DNA of 33,088 bases from RGIG5612 sp045604025 (GCA_045604025.1 JAZUNG010000094.1:1-33088); one strand, 5' to 3'. Shown: positions 15,794 through 25,578, numbered from the stretch's first letter. Numbers and translations: made by a program. Notes: generated by a model from the letters alone, not told the origin.

Positions 15794-16420
15794 TTAACTG
15801 TTCTGTGATTCCTTATTACGTTTGATGACCTTCAGTCTGGTAAACTCTTCTCTTTCTTTTTCCTCCAGAGATTCTGAGATATCCTTGACCAGTTTCTCGT
15901 AATTGGGGATCGTGATATTTTTAAGGGCATTTGCCCTTTTCTGTGCTTTATTGATATTGGTCGACAGGCGGAAGGCTGCATTTTCCAGTACTGCCATCTG
16001 AACGACCAGTTCCTTGACCTTGTTGAACTTGATCCTGGCTTCATCCAGCGAAGCTGTCGTTTGGAAGAACGGATATTCAGGTTTCATTTCCGACTGCTGA
16101 TACTCTGCGATGGGGATCTCCGAATCCATGACACTTCTGGTATAGATCATGGGTGATGTGTCTATAGGTATCGCGGATGCCATATCGACAACAGTCATCA
16201 TGCCCAGCTGAACATTGGCCTTTTCAAGCGCAGCATATGCCTCGCGGAAGGTGCTGTTGATCTGTGAATTGATAGCCCGGATCTGCTCAACTATATTTAC
16301 GATCTCTGCTATCAGGACATTCCTCTTTTTGTCCATCAGATCATAACCCAGCCTGGCCAGCTGGAGAGTGTTCTTGTTCGCTATTAAATTGCCTTTTGTC
16401 GGAAATGATCTTGTATCCAT
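15794..16420 (-). CDS. ntpD: V/A-type ATP synthase subunit D
   Basis: Subunit D is the central rotor shaft inside the A3B3 head. The 208-residue protein is two long antiparallel helices, as expected. It has the family start FPTKGNLIANKNTLQLARLGYDLMDKKRNVL (residues 6-36) and the C-terminal helix RRVNALKNITIPNY-like segment (here QKRANALKNITIPNYEKL). It is last in the ATPase set, ten bases after subunit B. AAGG precedes the ATG. Confidence 0.95.
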   Translation of the reverse strand: MDTRSFPTKGNLIANKNTLQLARLGYDLMDKKRNVLIAEIVNIVEQIRAINSQINSTFREAYAALEKANVQLGMMTVVDMASAIPIDTSPMIYTRSVMDSEIPIAEYQQSEMKPEYPFFQTTASLDEARIKFNKVKELVVQMAVLENAAFRLSTNINKAQKRANALKNITIPNYEKLVKDISESLEEKEREEFTRLKVIKRNKESQNS

Positions 16421-16430
16421 CGTTCAGGCC

Positions 16431-17816
16431 TTAATCTTCATTCTCAAAATAAAACTCGTCGAGGATCTTTGTATCGATCCTGTCAAGCTCTTCTCTCGGA
16501 AGCATTCTGAGCAGCTTCCAGCCTATATCCAGTGTGACATCAATACTGCGGTTTTCATAGTCCAGCTGTCCGATGAACTCTTTTTCGAATGCCTCGCCGA
16601 ATCTCATATACAGCTTGTCTGTCTTTGACAGCTCTTCCTCGCCGATAACAGATGCCAGTGCTCTGGCTTCATTAACCTTGGAATATGCAGAAAACAGCTG
16701 GTTCGCAACGTCCTGATGATCCTTTCTGGTATACTTCTCTCCAATACCGTCCTTCATCAGTCTGGACAGTGAAGGAAGTATGCTGATAGGCGGATACAGT
16801 GACCGTCCGTTCAGCTCCCTGGAAAGAACTATCTGACCCTCTGTAATATATCCTGTCAGGTCAGGGATAGGATGAGTAATATCATCATTCGGCATAGTCA
16901 GGATAGGGATCTGTGTTACAGAACCGTTTGACCCCTGAACTATTCCGGCGCGTTCATAAATAGTAGCCAGTTCGCTGTACAGATATCCCGGATATCCCTT
17001 TCTGGAAGGGATCTCACCCATGGATGATGAAACCTCTCTGAGCGCCTCGGCAAACGATGTCATATCAGTCAGGATGACCAGTATGTTCATATCTTTTTCA
17101 AATGCCAGATACTCAGCGACAGTCAGCGCAACCTTGGGTGCTGTCAGTCTCTCAACTACCGGATCATTTGCCAGGTTCAGTATCATCGTAACTCTGTCGG
17201 TAACACCGTTTTCCTCAAATGTCTTGCGGAAGAACTCTGCTACATCATATTTCAGACCCATAGCCGCAAATACTATACCGAAGGAATCTGCATTCTCCTC
17301 ACCGATATTGGCCTGGCTGACTATCTGCGCTGCCAGGCGGTCATGAGGAAGTCCGTCTCCTGAGAAGATCGGAAGCTTCTGCCCTCTGATCAGAGTGGTC
17401 AGACCGTCTATGGCAGAAATACCGGTATTGATATAGTTTCTAGGATATACCCTGGTCGTAGGATTGAGTGGCAGTCCGTTGACATCGTATTTTTTCTCCG
17501 ATACTATCGGGTTCAGTCCGTCTATGGGCTGGCCCACTCCGTTGAATGTTCTGCCGAGAATATCTTCAGACAGGCCGATCTCCAGCGGTCTTCCGGTCAG
17601 CTTGGTGTGAGTATTGACCAGCGACATGCCATCAGTTCCCTCAAACACCTGAGCTACTACCTTGTCCTCACTGATCTCAATGATCCTGCCCAGTCTGTGC
17701 TCTGTGCCATTATTGATCATGAATTCGACCATCTCATTGTAAGAAGCGTTCTTTACACCCTCAAGAGTGATCAGCGGTCCGTTTATTTTACTTAATCCCA
17801 GATAATTAATTGACAT
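16431..17816 (-). CDS. ntpB: V/A-type ATP synthase subunit B (regulatory)
   Basis: Subunit B pairs with subunit A in the hexameric head. The 461 residues fit the family. There is no P-loop; its place is taken by FSGDGLPHDRLAAQI, the B-type mark. Other conserved stretches are GRTFNGVGQPIDG, IYERAG, LTGYITEGQI and PPISILPSLSRLMKDGIG, where the SLSRLM Arg is the one that reaches into the catalytic site. The ATG follows the stop of subunit A with no gap (TAAATG), which should couple translation of the two at equal ratio. Confidence 0.97.
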   Translation of the reverse strand: MSINYLGLSKINGPLITLEGVKNASYNEMVEFMINNGTEHRLGRIIEISEDKVVAQVFEGTDGMSLVNTHTKLTGRPLEIGLSEDILGRTFNGVGQPIDGLNPIVSEKKYDVNGLPLNPTTRVYPRNYINTGISAIDGLTTLIRGQKLPIFSGDGLPHDRLAAQIVSQANIGEENADSFGIVFAAMGLKYDVAEFFRKTFEENGVTDRVTMILNLANDPVVERLTAPKVALTVAEYLAFEKDMNILVILTDMTSFAEALREVSSSMGEIPSRKGYPGYLYSELATIYERAGIVQGSNGSVTQIPILTMPNDDITHPIPDLTGYITEGQIVLSRELNGRSLYPPISILPSLSRLMKDGIGEKYTRKDHQDVANQLFSAYSKVNEARALASVIGEEELSKTDKLYMRFGEAFEKEFIGQLDYENRSIDVTLDIGWKLLRMLPREELDRIDTKILDEFYFENED

Positions 17817-19586
17817 TTATTTACCCTGCTCTCTCAGAACCCTCGCATGGAAGGAATCTATAGCACTGATATAATCCTTAAACTTGTCCAGTTCGTCATT
17901 CTTTACATCAAACTTCATGTTGCAGACCTTCTCGAATATGTCATTCTCCCTGAGAATGGACATCGGGATAGATGCTGCGATCAGAGTTTTGCATTTCTCA
18001 TATAGATAGATGATGGTCTTCATCATATAGTACTGCTTCTGCAGCGGTACACAGGTATCTTCCGGATGGAAGGCATTCTGCTGAAGGAATCCTACACGGA
18101 TAACTCTGGCTATCTCCAGAGTCAGTCTCTGATCATCAGGAAGCACGTCACTTCCTATCAGTTTGACGATCTCCATCAGAGAGCTTTCCTCGTTCAGGAT
18201 ATTGATCAGCTGGTTCCTGTACATGGTGAAGTTCTTGTTGACATTCTTGTAAAACCATGGCGCCAGATCATCTGCATACTCCGAATAACTGTTCAGCCAG
18301 TGGATGGCCGGGAAATGTCTGGCATATGCCAGCGACCTGTCCAGTCCCCAGAAACATCTGACAAATCTTTTTGTATTCTGTGTAACAGGCTCAGAGAAGT
18401 CACCACCCTGAGGAGATACAGCTCCGATTATGGATACACTGCCTTCCTGACCGTTGAGTGCTTGAACATATCCTGCCCTCTCATAGAAACCTGACAGACG
18501 GCTGGCCAGATATGCAGGGAAACCTTCCTCCGCAGGCATCTCTTCCAGTCTGCCTGACAGCTCCCTCAGTGCCTCTGCCCATCTGGACGTGGAGTCTGCC
18601 ATGACTGCTACGTGATAGCCCATATCTCTGTAGTACTCAGCCAGTGTGATACCTGTATATATGCTGGCCTCTCTGGCCGCAACAGGCATATTGGAGACAT
18701 TTGCTATCAGACATGTTCTCTGCATCAGTGCCTTGCCGCTTCTTGGATCGATCAGTTTGGAGAAGTCTTCCAGAACCTCAGTCATCTCATTGCCGCGCTC
18801 TCCGCATCCGATATAAATAATGATATCCGCATCAGCCCATTTTGCTATCTGATGCTGGTTCATGGTCTTGCCTGTTCCGAATCCTCCGGGGATGGCAGCT
18901 GTTCCGCCCTTGGCTAGCGGGAAGAGAGTATCCAGTATTCTCTGACCGGTGATGAGCGGTCTGGATGATACGAATCTGTTTCCATAAGGTCTGGGTGTTC
19001 TGATAGGCCAGCGCTGGGCCAGCTTCAATTCGATCTCTTCACCTCTGGAGGTGCGTACTCTGGCGACTACATCTTCTACCGTATACTCTCCGTTCGGTGC
19101 TACATATACTACTTCACCCTTTACATTGGGAGGGACCAGTGACTTGTGGATGATACGCTCTGTTTCGGGGACCTCAGCCATGATCTCCCCTCCGATCACG
19201 TACTGGCCTTCCCACAGACGCATTTCCACAGACCACTTCTTCTCAGTATCCAGTGAAGACACGGATATACCCTTCTGTATATAGATACCGCTGTCTTCAG
19301 CGATCTTTGCCAGAGGTCTTTCTATTCCGTCAAATATATTATTAAGTATTCCCGGGCCCAGGGTAACAAAGATAGGCTGCCCGGAACCGTAAACCGGATC
19401 ACCCGGCCTCAGTCCGCTGGTCTCTTCATAAACCTGAATAGTAGTCATTTCATCTGTCAGCAGGATCACTTCACCGACCAGACGTGATGGTCCTACAAAC
19501 ACCATCTCGCCCATAGCCAGACTGGTCCTGCCCTTGATATATACTACCGGGCCGTTTATACCATAGATAACTTCGTTGTTTTCCAT
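17817..19586 (-). CDS. ntpA: V/A-type ATP synthase subunit A (catalytic)
   Basis: Subunit A hydrolyses or makes ATP. The 589 residues include the non-homologous insert (about 110-190) that marks V/A types, with PPNVKGEVVYVAPNGEYTVEDV. The P-loop is GGFGTGKT (234-241), with Thr where GSGKT is commoner. The catalytic Glu is in GCGERGNEMTE (about 263). MADSTSRWAEALRE and GFYERAG are other family blocks. It begins at the TAAATG junction after subunit E and is followed by subunit B at another. The direction of work (ATP synthesis or ion pumping) cannot be read from it. Confidence 0.97.
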   Translation of the reverse strand: MENNEVIYGINGPVVYIKGRTSLAMGEMVFVGPSRLVGEVILLTDEMTTIQVYEETSGLRPGDPVYGSGQPIFVTLGPGILNNIFDGIERPLAKIAEDSGIYIQKGISVSSLDTEKKWSVEMRLWEGQYVIGGEIMAEVPETERIIHKSLVPPNVKGEVVYVAPNGEYTVEDVVARVRTSRGEEIELKLAQRWPIRTPRPYGNRFVSSRPLITGQRILDTLFPLAKGGTAAIPGGFGTGKTMNQHQIAKWADADIIIYIGCGERGNEMTEVLEDFSKLIDPRSGKALMQRTCLIANVSNMPVAAREASIYTGITLAEYYRDMGYHVAVMADSTSRWAEALRELSGRLEEMPAEEGFPAYLASRLSGFYERAGYVQALNGQEGSVSIIGAVSPQGGDFSEPVTQNTKRFVRCFWGLDRSLAYARHFPAIHWLNSYSEYADDLAPWFYKNVNKNFTMYRNQLINILNEESSLMEIVKLIGSDVLPDDQRLTLEIARVIRVGFLQQNAFHPEDTCVPLQKQYYMMKTIIYLYEKCKTLIAASIPMSILRENDIFEKVCNMKFDVKNDELDKFKDYISAIDSFHARVLREQGK

Positions 19587-20156
19587 TTATACCACCTGAT
19601 AGGTACTCTTTTCTTCAGCCATGTATGAAGAAAAAGAATCATTTATAAAAATATTTCTTGAAGGGATCTCAGCCTGAATGCCTCCGTTGAATGACACATC
19701 ACTGACAGGCAGGGTTTCCCCTGTGATCCTCTCAAGTTCTTCCTGCAGATGAGCATCACTCGGACACAGCCATATGGTCACCTCGTCATCGCCCGCAAAT
19801 TCCTTTATGCGGCGGACGATATCTGCCAGTGTCTCGATGTAAGCAGGAGTCTCTCTGTATGCATCCAGGATCTCTCCGACCTCAGTAAACAGCTTGTCCT
19901 TGATCGCTTCTTCCCTTCTGGACATCTCTCTTCTGATGGCCAGCTTCTCACCTGATATCTGCTTGAGGAGTTCTCTTTTTGCTTCATCAGTATGAAGTCT
20001 TTCCTGAACCGCTATTTCCTGATCGAAGTTCTTTTTATAATTCTCCAGCTCTTCTTCAAGAATATTCTTCATTGTTTCCAGCTCACGGTCGCCCTTTCCC
20101 TTGAGTGCGGTCATGGTGGAATCATAGAAATATTTCAGTTTAGCTTCTGTATCCAT
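19587..20156 (-). CDS. ntpE: V/A-type ATP synthase subunit E (peripheral stalk)
   Basis: The 189-residue protein has a long charged N-terminal helix (about 1-105, many Glu/Lys) and a small C-terminal globular domain (110-189), the layout of subunit E, which forms the peripheral stalk with G/H. The position between F and A and the length support the call, though sequence conservation is low in this family. CGGAG lies ahead of the ATG, which is 13 bases after subunit F. Confidence 0.88.
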   Translation of the reverse strand: MDTEAKLKYFYDSTMTALKGKGDRELETMKNILEEELENYKKNFDQEIAVQERLHTDEAKRELLKQISGEKLAIRREMSRREEAIKDKLFTEVGEILDAYRETPAYIETLADIVRRIKEFAGDDEVTIWLCPSDAHLQEELERITGETLPVSDVSFNGGIQAEIPSRNIFINDSFSSYMAEEKSTYQVV

Positions 20157-20169
20157 ACGTTTCTCCGTG

Positions 20170-20478
20170 TCAGATCTTCATTCCTATAGCCGACTCAATA
20201 TAAGAGGATACCGCCCGTGTGATGGCGGCCTCCCCTCCCCTGGCCGGTATTGAAACAACCAGAGGCATGGGATAGTTCAGCTTTCTGTCGATAATGAACT
20301 CGCTGTACTGATCATACAGCTCGTCCATGATCAGAACGATCCCTGTCTCCTTATCTGCAAAGGCTTTGTTGAATGCACTGTAAAACTCGTCATCCGAATG
20401 AACTATCAGCCCATCCACTCCGGCCAGGCGCATTCCGATAAAAGTCTCTGTATTGTTCGCAATAAGAAAGATCTTCAT
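20170..20478 (-). CDS. ntpF: V/A-type ATP synthase subunit F
   Basis: Subunit F binds the rotor shaft D. The 102-residue protein has the family's alternating strand-helix fold: a start with MKIFLIANNTETFIGMRLAG, the middle strand TGIVLIMDELYDQY and the proline-rich MPLVVSIPARG. The length is normal. It abuts subunit K (TAAATG). Confidence 0.92.
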   Translation of the reverse strand: MKIFLIANNTETFIGMRLAGVDGLIVHSDDEFYSAFNKAFADKETGIVLIMDELYDQYSEFIIDRKLNYPMPLVVSIPARGGEAAITRAVSSYIESAIGMKI

Positions 20479-20895
20479 TTACAGCGCACCGAGTATCATG
20501 AATGCGATGATAAGTCCATACAGAGCAATACCTTCTGACAGACCAACGAATACCAGTGACTTACCGAATACAGTTGAATCCTCGCTGAGGGCTCCGAGAG
20601 CTGCACTGGCTGAATTGGCAACCGCGATACCTGAACCGATACATGCTATACCTACTGCAAGTGCTGCTGCAATATATCCCAGTCCGGATGAACTTGCCTC
20701 ACCTGCTGCCTGAGCAGTCTGGGTAAATACGATGAGCTGAGATACGATCAGTGCAACCGCAAATGTAGCGATGTTGATGATCAGTACTCTGGTAAAGCTC
20801 CTCTTTCCATTCTTGCCAAACAGGAAATAGTATCCGATGGGAAGAACGATGGTGAGCAATACTACTGCGGTTAAGATGATCTTGGTGACTAACAT
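20479..20895 (-). CDS. ntpK: V/A-type ATP synthase subunit K (membrane rotor ring)
   Basis: Subunit K forms the ion-carrying ring. The 138-residue protein has two N-terminal hydrophobic segments (6-26 and 37-58), then one c-subunit hairpin (about 72-96 and 112-137) with the ion-binding Glu121 in GLSEGIALYGLIIAF. The usual glycine-rich helix IACIGSGIAVA precedes the loop. Only one hairpin carries a carboxylate, so it is neither an E. hirae-like double hairpin nor a bare 80-residue c subunit; clostridial K subunits commonly show this layout. I see no clear Na+ signature (Gln on the first helix, Ser/Thr after the Glu), which leans to protons but does not prove it. AAGGAG precedes the ATG, which overlaps the end of subunit I by seven bases. 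Confidence 0.93.
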   Translation of the reverse strand: MLVTKIILTAVVLLTIVLPIGYYFLFGKNGKRSFTRVLIINIATFAVALIVSQLIVFTQTAQAAGEASSSGLGYIAAALAVGIACIGSGIAVANSASAALGALSEDSTVFGKSLVFVGLSEGIALYGLIIAFMILGAL

Positions 20896-22910
20896 TTTGT
20901 GTCTCTCCTTTTTCTGTAGAATGGTTTGAATTCTTTTCCGTCGCCTCTGTAGAACTTCGAGAAGACCTCGTAATACTGCAGACGAAGTACCTGAATGCCG
21001 ACGATCAGACCTTCAAATCCTATTACTATGATATTTCCGATAATAAGTGTAACTATACTGCCTCTGCCGCTTTCGGTATATCCGGCCAGAGTCATAACAA
21101 CTTCCATCATGGCCGCATGGCTGACAGCGAAAGCTCCCACACGGACAAATGAAAGAGTGTTTGAGAAGTATGAAAGGCATGTCTCAAACAGGTCGAAGAA
21201 AGCTTCCACCGCATACATGCCTACGCCTCCTTCGAGGGCTTTGCGCTTCCTGATCAGATTGGTCAGAGGCTCATTAAGAGCCATAAGAAGCAGCGGGATG
21301 ACCAGCATCAGAACTGTGATGATGCCTGCCGGCAGAGTATGCCCGCTCATGAACAGGAATACTACCAGCACCAGATTGCCGTAGAACAGGAATCCCGCTA
21401 TGCCGTTGGATGTAAATATGCTTCCTACAAAATCCTTCTGTTTGATGTGGCTCAGTATATTTATCACCATAAGCACAAGCATCAGGATCATGCCAAAAGC
21501 AACTGCGACTGCAAATACGGTATTCAGTCTGCCTATAAATGTCAGATTGGCCATGGCTTCTCTCGGTTTCAGCCACAGCGTCGGTATGACATGCTCGAAG
21601 CCGAAGAAACTGCCGTAGAGCAGGCCGAATATGCAGGCAAAGAATCCGGCAAATGAGATGATGCCGGCCAGCTGCGCCTTCTTTACAAAGTACAATACTG
21701 CTCCTCCTATGAGCAGCACCAGTCCATGCCCGAGATCTCCGAACATGGCTCCGAATATAAATGAATACAATATCGCTACTATGATAGTCGGATCAAACTC
21801 CCTGTAGTTCGGAAGTCCATACATCTTCGTATACATCTCATAGGGCTTGAAGATGCCTCTGTTTTTGATACTGGTAGGTGGAGTCAGGCCGGAATCTACT
21901 GGATCGTTATTGATGATGCAGATCACATCTGCCTCTTTCTTCAGATCTTCTGACAGAGCCTTGGCATCATTCACTCTCATCCATCCGCAGACGAAGAAGA
22001 AAGGTGTGTCTATCTCATCAAAATCCTCATCGTCTTCAATACATGCTGCAAACCTGTGCGCCTCGAAATTGTGTGAGAGCTCTTCAAGTTTGTCCTTGGC
22101 AAGCCATATATTGTCTCTGGTCTTCTCATCCAGCAGATCCTGCGCACTGGCATTCAGCTCTTTCAGGCGATCGTCCATCTTGCTGATCTGAGCACGAAGG
22201 TCTGCGCATATTTCAGCAGGAGTTCCTTCATGGTCTTCATTTACCGAAACACGCTCAAATCTGAGCGCTGCATAAATGGAATCCGCCTTGGCATCTTCGT
22301 TTTCAGGAACAAAGAATACTCCGTATACATAGTCCTGATCAGATTTACATCTGGTAAAGATAGTTGAGGGATCGTCTTCAGAGTAGATCCTGAAATTCTC
22401 CCATGCGCTTTTGGGGATGCGTCCGAACCTGCAGGCCACATATTTGAACTGATGGAGGTCTTCCAGCCTGTAGTTCAGGTCCTCAAAATGCTCCATGGAC
22501 TGCAGATCTTCCTCGAGATCGGATTTCTTGCGGATGATCCTCTCTTTTTCGTTCCTGATACTGCTCAGCTGTTCATAAAGCTTAACTACAAGTCCGCAGG
22601 CCTCGTCCTTGGACAGTGACCTTCCTGCGAACTTCTTAAGAAGCTTCTCGGCGTTTTTCTTTTCTTTCTTGGCAGATATCTTCTTCCCTTTGTGGGATTC
22701 AGCGTCCACCATCTGAGAAACCGCTTCTGCCTTGCCAAGCAGATCTCTGTATGGATCTCTTTCAATAAGCGGCGATACAAAGTTCTGGCCTTCCAGTCTG
22801 AGGACGGCATTTTCCAGATGAATATCATATTCAGACAGGTAGTCTTCACTGATCCTGTCGAAATTCTCTTTGTATCCGGCAATATTGACATATGCCATCT
22901 TTTCAATCAT
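20889..22910 (-). CDS. ntpI: V/A-type ATP synthase subunit I (membrane stator, a-subunit homologue)
   Basis: Subunit I is the stator that forms the ion half-channels. The 673 residues split into a cytoplasmic N-terminal half (1 to about 380, with coiled coil around 90-150 and 240-280) and a C-terminal half with about seven membrane spans. The family block YSFIFGAMFGDLGHGLVLL begins the membrane part, and LSYFSNTLSFVRVGAFAVSHAAMM lies near the end with the conserved Arg. It shares one base with subunit C (TAATG) and seven with K. Confidence 0.95.
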   Translation of the reverse strand: MIEKMAYVNIAGYKENFDRISEDYLSEYDIHLENAVLRLEGQNFVSPLIERDPYRDLLGKAEAVSQMVDAESHKGKKISAKKEKKNAEKLLKKFAGRSLSKDEACGLVVKLYEQLSSIRNEKERIIRKKSDLEEDLQSMEHFEDLNYRLEDLHQFKYVACRFGRIPKSAWENFRIYSEDDPSTIFTRCKSDQDYVYGVFFVPENEDAKADSIYAALRFERVSVNEDHEGTPAEICADLRAQISKMDDRLKELNASAQDLLDEKTRDNIWLAKDKLEELSHNFEAHRFAACIEDDEDFDEIDTPFFFVCGWMRVNDAKALSEDLKKEADVICIINNDPVDSGLTPPTSIKNRGIFKPYEMYTKMYGLPNYREFDPTIIVAILYSFIFGAMFGDLGHGLVLLIGGAVLYFVKKAQLAGIISFAGFFACIFGLLYGSFFGFEHVIPTLWLKPREAMANLTFIGRLNTVFAVAVAFGMILMLVLMVINILSHIKQKDFVGSIFTSNGIAGFLFYGNLVLVVFLFMSGHTLPAGIITVLMLVIPLLLMALNEPLTNLIRKRKALEGGVGMYAVEAFFDLFETCLSYFSNTLSFVRVGAFAVSHAAMMEVVMTLAGYTESGRGSIVTLIIGNIIVIGFEGLIVGIQVLRLQYYEVFSKFYRGDGKEFKPFYRKRRDTKC

Positions 22911-23962
22911 TAGTTTTCTCCTCTGATATTCAGTATATTCAATATCAGTGAAGGGCTGTACCCATACCTGACACTTTCCGCTATCTTGATGATCCTTTCA
23001 ACTTCTGTTCTCTTGTCGTACAGATATGCTTCGATAACAGCAAATGAATACGGGTATTCCCTTCTGTTCTTTTCATGTATGTTCAGCTTTCCCTTCTCAT
23101 ATGCCATTTCAAGGGATGCCGGATCACGCGGATCTATATATTTGCGGTAAGCTGTTGTGGATATGATCCTCATCAGCTCTCTGGTATCTGCAGCTGCCAC
23201 CATGTCACTGATCTGTCTGCTCTTCAATTTGGGATAGGCAGGTATCAGGAATCTGTAGATCTCTGCCGGAGACAGCTTGTAGAACTCCTTGGCCCTGTAG
23301 ATCCAGATAATGTTCAGCATATCAATCTCAAAACCGTGGATCTCCAGCAGGGTTTCCTTGTCGTACTGTGAATGGAATCTTTCCAACTCATCCCAGAAAT
23401 AAGAAAAATAAAACCTGTTGAGCGCAGTCTCATAATCGAACAGCTCAGGATCCTCTATGGTATTTCTTACAGTACTGACCGGTTCGTAATATATAGTCCC
23501 GGACAATCCGAGCAGCAGTTCATCGATATTCCTGGCATCAACGATCTTGTCAAAATTCAGATTATGGCTGTTCTCATACATTTCCCTGTATACAGTCAGA
23601 TCTACCGGCTCTTCGTGTCTGATAAATATCTCGCGTATGATATTGTTGATCAGTCTCAGGTCGAAATGAGTGGCATATACATCAAGGAATCTTTTCTGGC
23701 GGCTGTCCAGGAAATGCGAGATCTTTCCGAAATCCAGGAATATGGAATGCAGAAGTGCACGTTCAAATGTCACCCTGCGCATGTTGTCGGGATTGATCTC
23801 CGAAAGGGCCACCTGATAACTGGGGTGGTTCTTGAGATATGCAACTATTTCCTTAACATTCGCTTTGGATGCCAGCGCTGCATATTCATCATATTTCAGC
23901 AGATGCGATCTCATGCCTCTGATCTTGGTCGCAACTGCCCCGTACTGACTCATTCCCTTCAT
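22910..23962 (-). CDS. ntpC: V/A-type ATP synthase subunit C (AC39 family)
   Basis: Subunit C sits between the rotor ring and shaft. The 350-residue, all-helical protein fits the AC39/NtpC family: VATKIRGMRSHLLKYDEYAAL at the start, repeated helical three-part folds, EIDMLNIIWIYRAKEFYKL with the IYR-K motif, and a C-terminal AYLYDKRTEVERIIKIAESVRYG that closely fits the family's end. ATG at 23962 has AAGG six bases before it; a second ATG at 23953 is possible. Confidence 0.93.
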   Translation of the reverse strand: MKGMSQYGAVATKIRGMRSHLLKYDEYAALASKANVKEIVAYLKNHPSYQVALSEINPDNMRRVTFERALLHSIFLDFGKISHFLDSRQKRFLDVYATHFDLRLINNIIREIFIRHEEPVDLTVYREMYENSHNLNFDKIVDARNIDELLLGLSGTIYYEPVSTVRNTIEDPELFDYETALNRFYFSYFWDELERFHSQYDKETLLEIHGFEIDMLNIIWIYRAKEFYKLSPAEIYRFLIPAYPKLKSRQISDMVAAADTRELMRIISTTAYRKYIDPRDPASLEMAYEKGKLNIHEKNRREYPYSFAVIEAYLYDKRTEVERIIKIAESVRYGYSPSLILNILNIRGEN

Positions 23963-23965
23963 GTG

Positions 23966-24289
23966 TTACCTTCTTGATGTGATCCTGTCTGCTATCTTCT
24001 GTGCCCACTCTCTGTGATGCTCTTCGAATTCCTTCTCGATAGCTTCCATACGCGCATTGCTGTCACTATGCAGCTTGTCTATGATGGCCTTATTCTCAGC
24101 AGCCAGCTTCTCACGCACGGCCTGAACTCTTGCTTCACTCTCTTCAGTCAGGGTATTGGCATATTCTTCCTGCTGTCTGTGATAATCCTCGGCCAGTTTG
24201 GCCTTGGCATCATCAATGTCAGAAGCATAGCTTCCTACAGCAGTGTTGATCTTAGATAATTCCTCTATGACAGAATTAAGTTTTTCCAT
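23966..24289 (-). CDS. V/A-type ATP synthase peripheral-stalk subunit (G/H-like)
   Basis: The 107-residue protein is almost wholly one charged helix (about 18-100) rich in Glu, Lys, Ala and Gln with no Cys, Pro or membrane segment, as expected of the subunit (G in Thermus, F in Enterococcus) that pairs with E. The call rests on this shape and on being first of the ATPase gene set, since sequence conservation is poor. AAGGAA precedes the ATG, and the stop lies three bases from the start of subunit C. Confidence 0.75.
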   Translation of the reverse strand: MEKLNSVIEELSKINTAVGSYASDIDDAKAKLAEDYHRQQEEYANTLTEESEARVQAVREKLAAENKAIIDKLHSDSNARMEAIEKEFEEHHREWAQKIADRITSRR

Positions 24290-24291
24290 GT

Positions 24292-25578
24292 CTATTTTCC
24301 TTCTTCTTCAGCCTCGGGAAGAATGATATGTATACTCTCAATACGATTGCGTCTGACCACCTCGGCTATCATCCTGATGCCATTTGGCAGTTCGATGCAT
24401 TCCCCTCTTTTAGGCAGTCTGTCGAGATACTCTATCATAAAGCCGCCGATAGAATCATACTCTTCTGATCTGATCTCATCTTCGCCTTCCAGATCCAGAT
24501 ATTCATTTACATCATCCAGATTGGTCGCTCCGTCTACCAGATATTCTCTGCTGTTTTTCAGCTGTTTAATGGCATCCGTTTCATCCTTGTCATACTCGTC
24601 GCGGATCTCGCCAACGATTTCCTCCAGGATGTCTTCGAGTGTGATCATACCGGATGTGGAACCATACTCGTCCAGGACTATCATCAACGTGACAGACATC
24701 TGTCTCATCTCCATCAGTAGGGTTCCGACTTCCTTGTGCTCAAATGTAAAATGCGGCTCTCTGAGGATGTCCCTGATGCTGAAAGGAGCATCTTCAGGGA
24801 TCAGGAGCAGGTCCTTCATGTTGATGGTACCGATGACCGCATCCCTGTTCTCGCTGTATACAGGATATCTGGTATACTCATTCTCCCTGTAGATGTCCAT
24901 GAGTTCCTCCCGGGTAGCATCTACATGAACAAATGTCATGTCTATCCTCGGGACCATGATATCCTTCGCCAGAGACTCGTCCAGACTGAACACATTGTTG
25001 ATCATCTGGAACTCGTCTTCTTCGATCGCATCATCTTCCATGGCAACATCCACCAGAGTCTTCAATTCGTCCTCTGTCATGGAGTTGAGCTTTGCGTCAG
25101 GGTCAATATGCATGATCCTGAGTACGATCTTCCTGATGCCGTCAATGATAAAGATGAGCGGAGTCAGAATGATCATGAAAAACTTTACCAGTCCTGAATA
25201 AGCAAGGGAGAGTTTGAGAGAATGAATAGTCGCTACAGATTTGGGAGTCACTTCACCAAACACAAGAACGAGGAAAGTCAGTATCCCCGTAGCAGCTCCT
25301 ATATATGTACTTCCGAACAGTCTGGTCGTAAATGTCGCAGCCAGCGCTGAAGCGGACAGATTGACTATATTATTCCCGATAAGAATGGCCGAGAGCATCT
25401 TGCCCTGACGGTCCAGTATCCATAAAACTCTTGAGGCCCTTTTGTTTCCTTCTTCAGCAAGCAGCTGGACCTGGATCTTGTTGACCGAGATCAGCGCAGT
25501 TTCGGCTGAAGAGAAAAATGCCGAACAGATCAGTAAAACAAACAGTATTATGCCCTGTATGAGGGGGTCGCCTTCCAA
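24292..25578 (-). CDS. CNNM/CBS-domain membrane protein (CorC/HlyC family)
   Basis: The protein has 428 residues: an N-terminal CNNM (DUF21) membrane domain with about four spans (1 to 165, including SAFFSSAETALISVN and AILIGNNIVNLSASALA), a CBS pair (about 205-325, with MVPRIDMTFVH, YPVYSE and MIVLDEYGSTSGMITLEDILEEIVGEI) and a CorC_HlyC transporter-associated domain at the C-terminus. Relatives export Mg2+ or work with Co2+/Mg2+ homeostasis; some are annotated hemolysins without proof. The start is TTG at 25578, backed by a perfect AAGGAG eight bases upstream. It is two bases from the first ATPase gene, so it heads that transcript. I could not pick a clear promoter in 25593-25676. Confidence 0.92.
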   Translation of the reverse strand: MEGDPLIQGIILFVLLICSAFFSSAETALISVNKIQVQLLAEEGNKRASRVLWILDRQGKMLSAILIGNNIVNLSASALAATFTTRLFGSTYIGAATGILTFLVLVFGEVTPKSVATIHSLKLSLAYSGLVKFFMIILTPLIFIIDGIRKIVLRIMHIDPDAKLNSMTEDELKTLVDVAMEDDAIEEDEFQMINNVFSLDESLAKDIMVPRIDMTFVHVDATREELMDIYRENEYTRYPVYSENRDAVIGTINMKDLLLIPEDAPFSIRDILREPHFTFEHKEVGTLLMEMRQMSVTLMIVLDEYGSTSGMITLEDILEEIVGEIRDEYDKDETDAIKQLKNSREYLVDGATNLDDVNEYLDLEGEDEIRSEEYDSIGGFMIEYLDRLPKRGECIELPNGIRMIAEVVRRNRIESIHIILPEAEEEGK

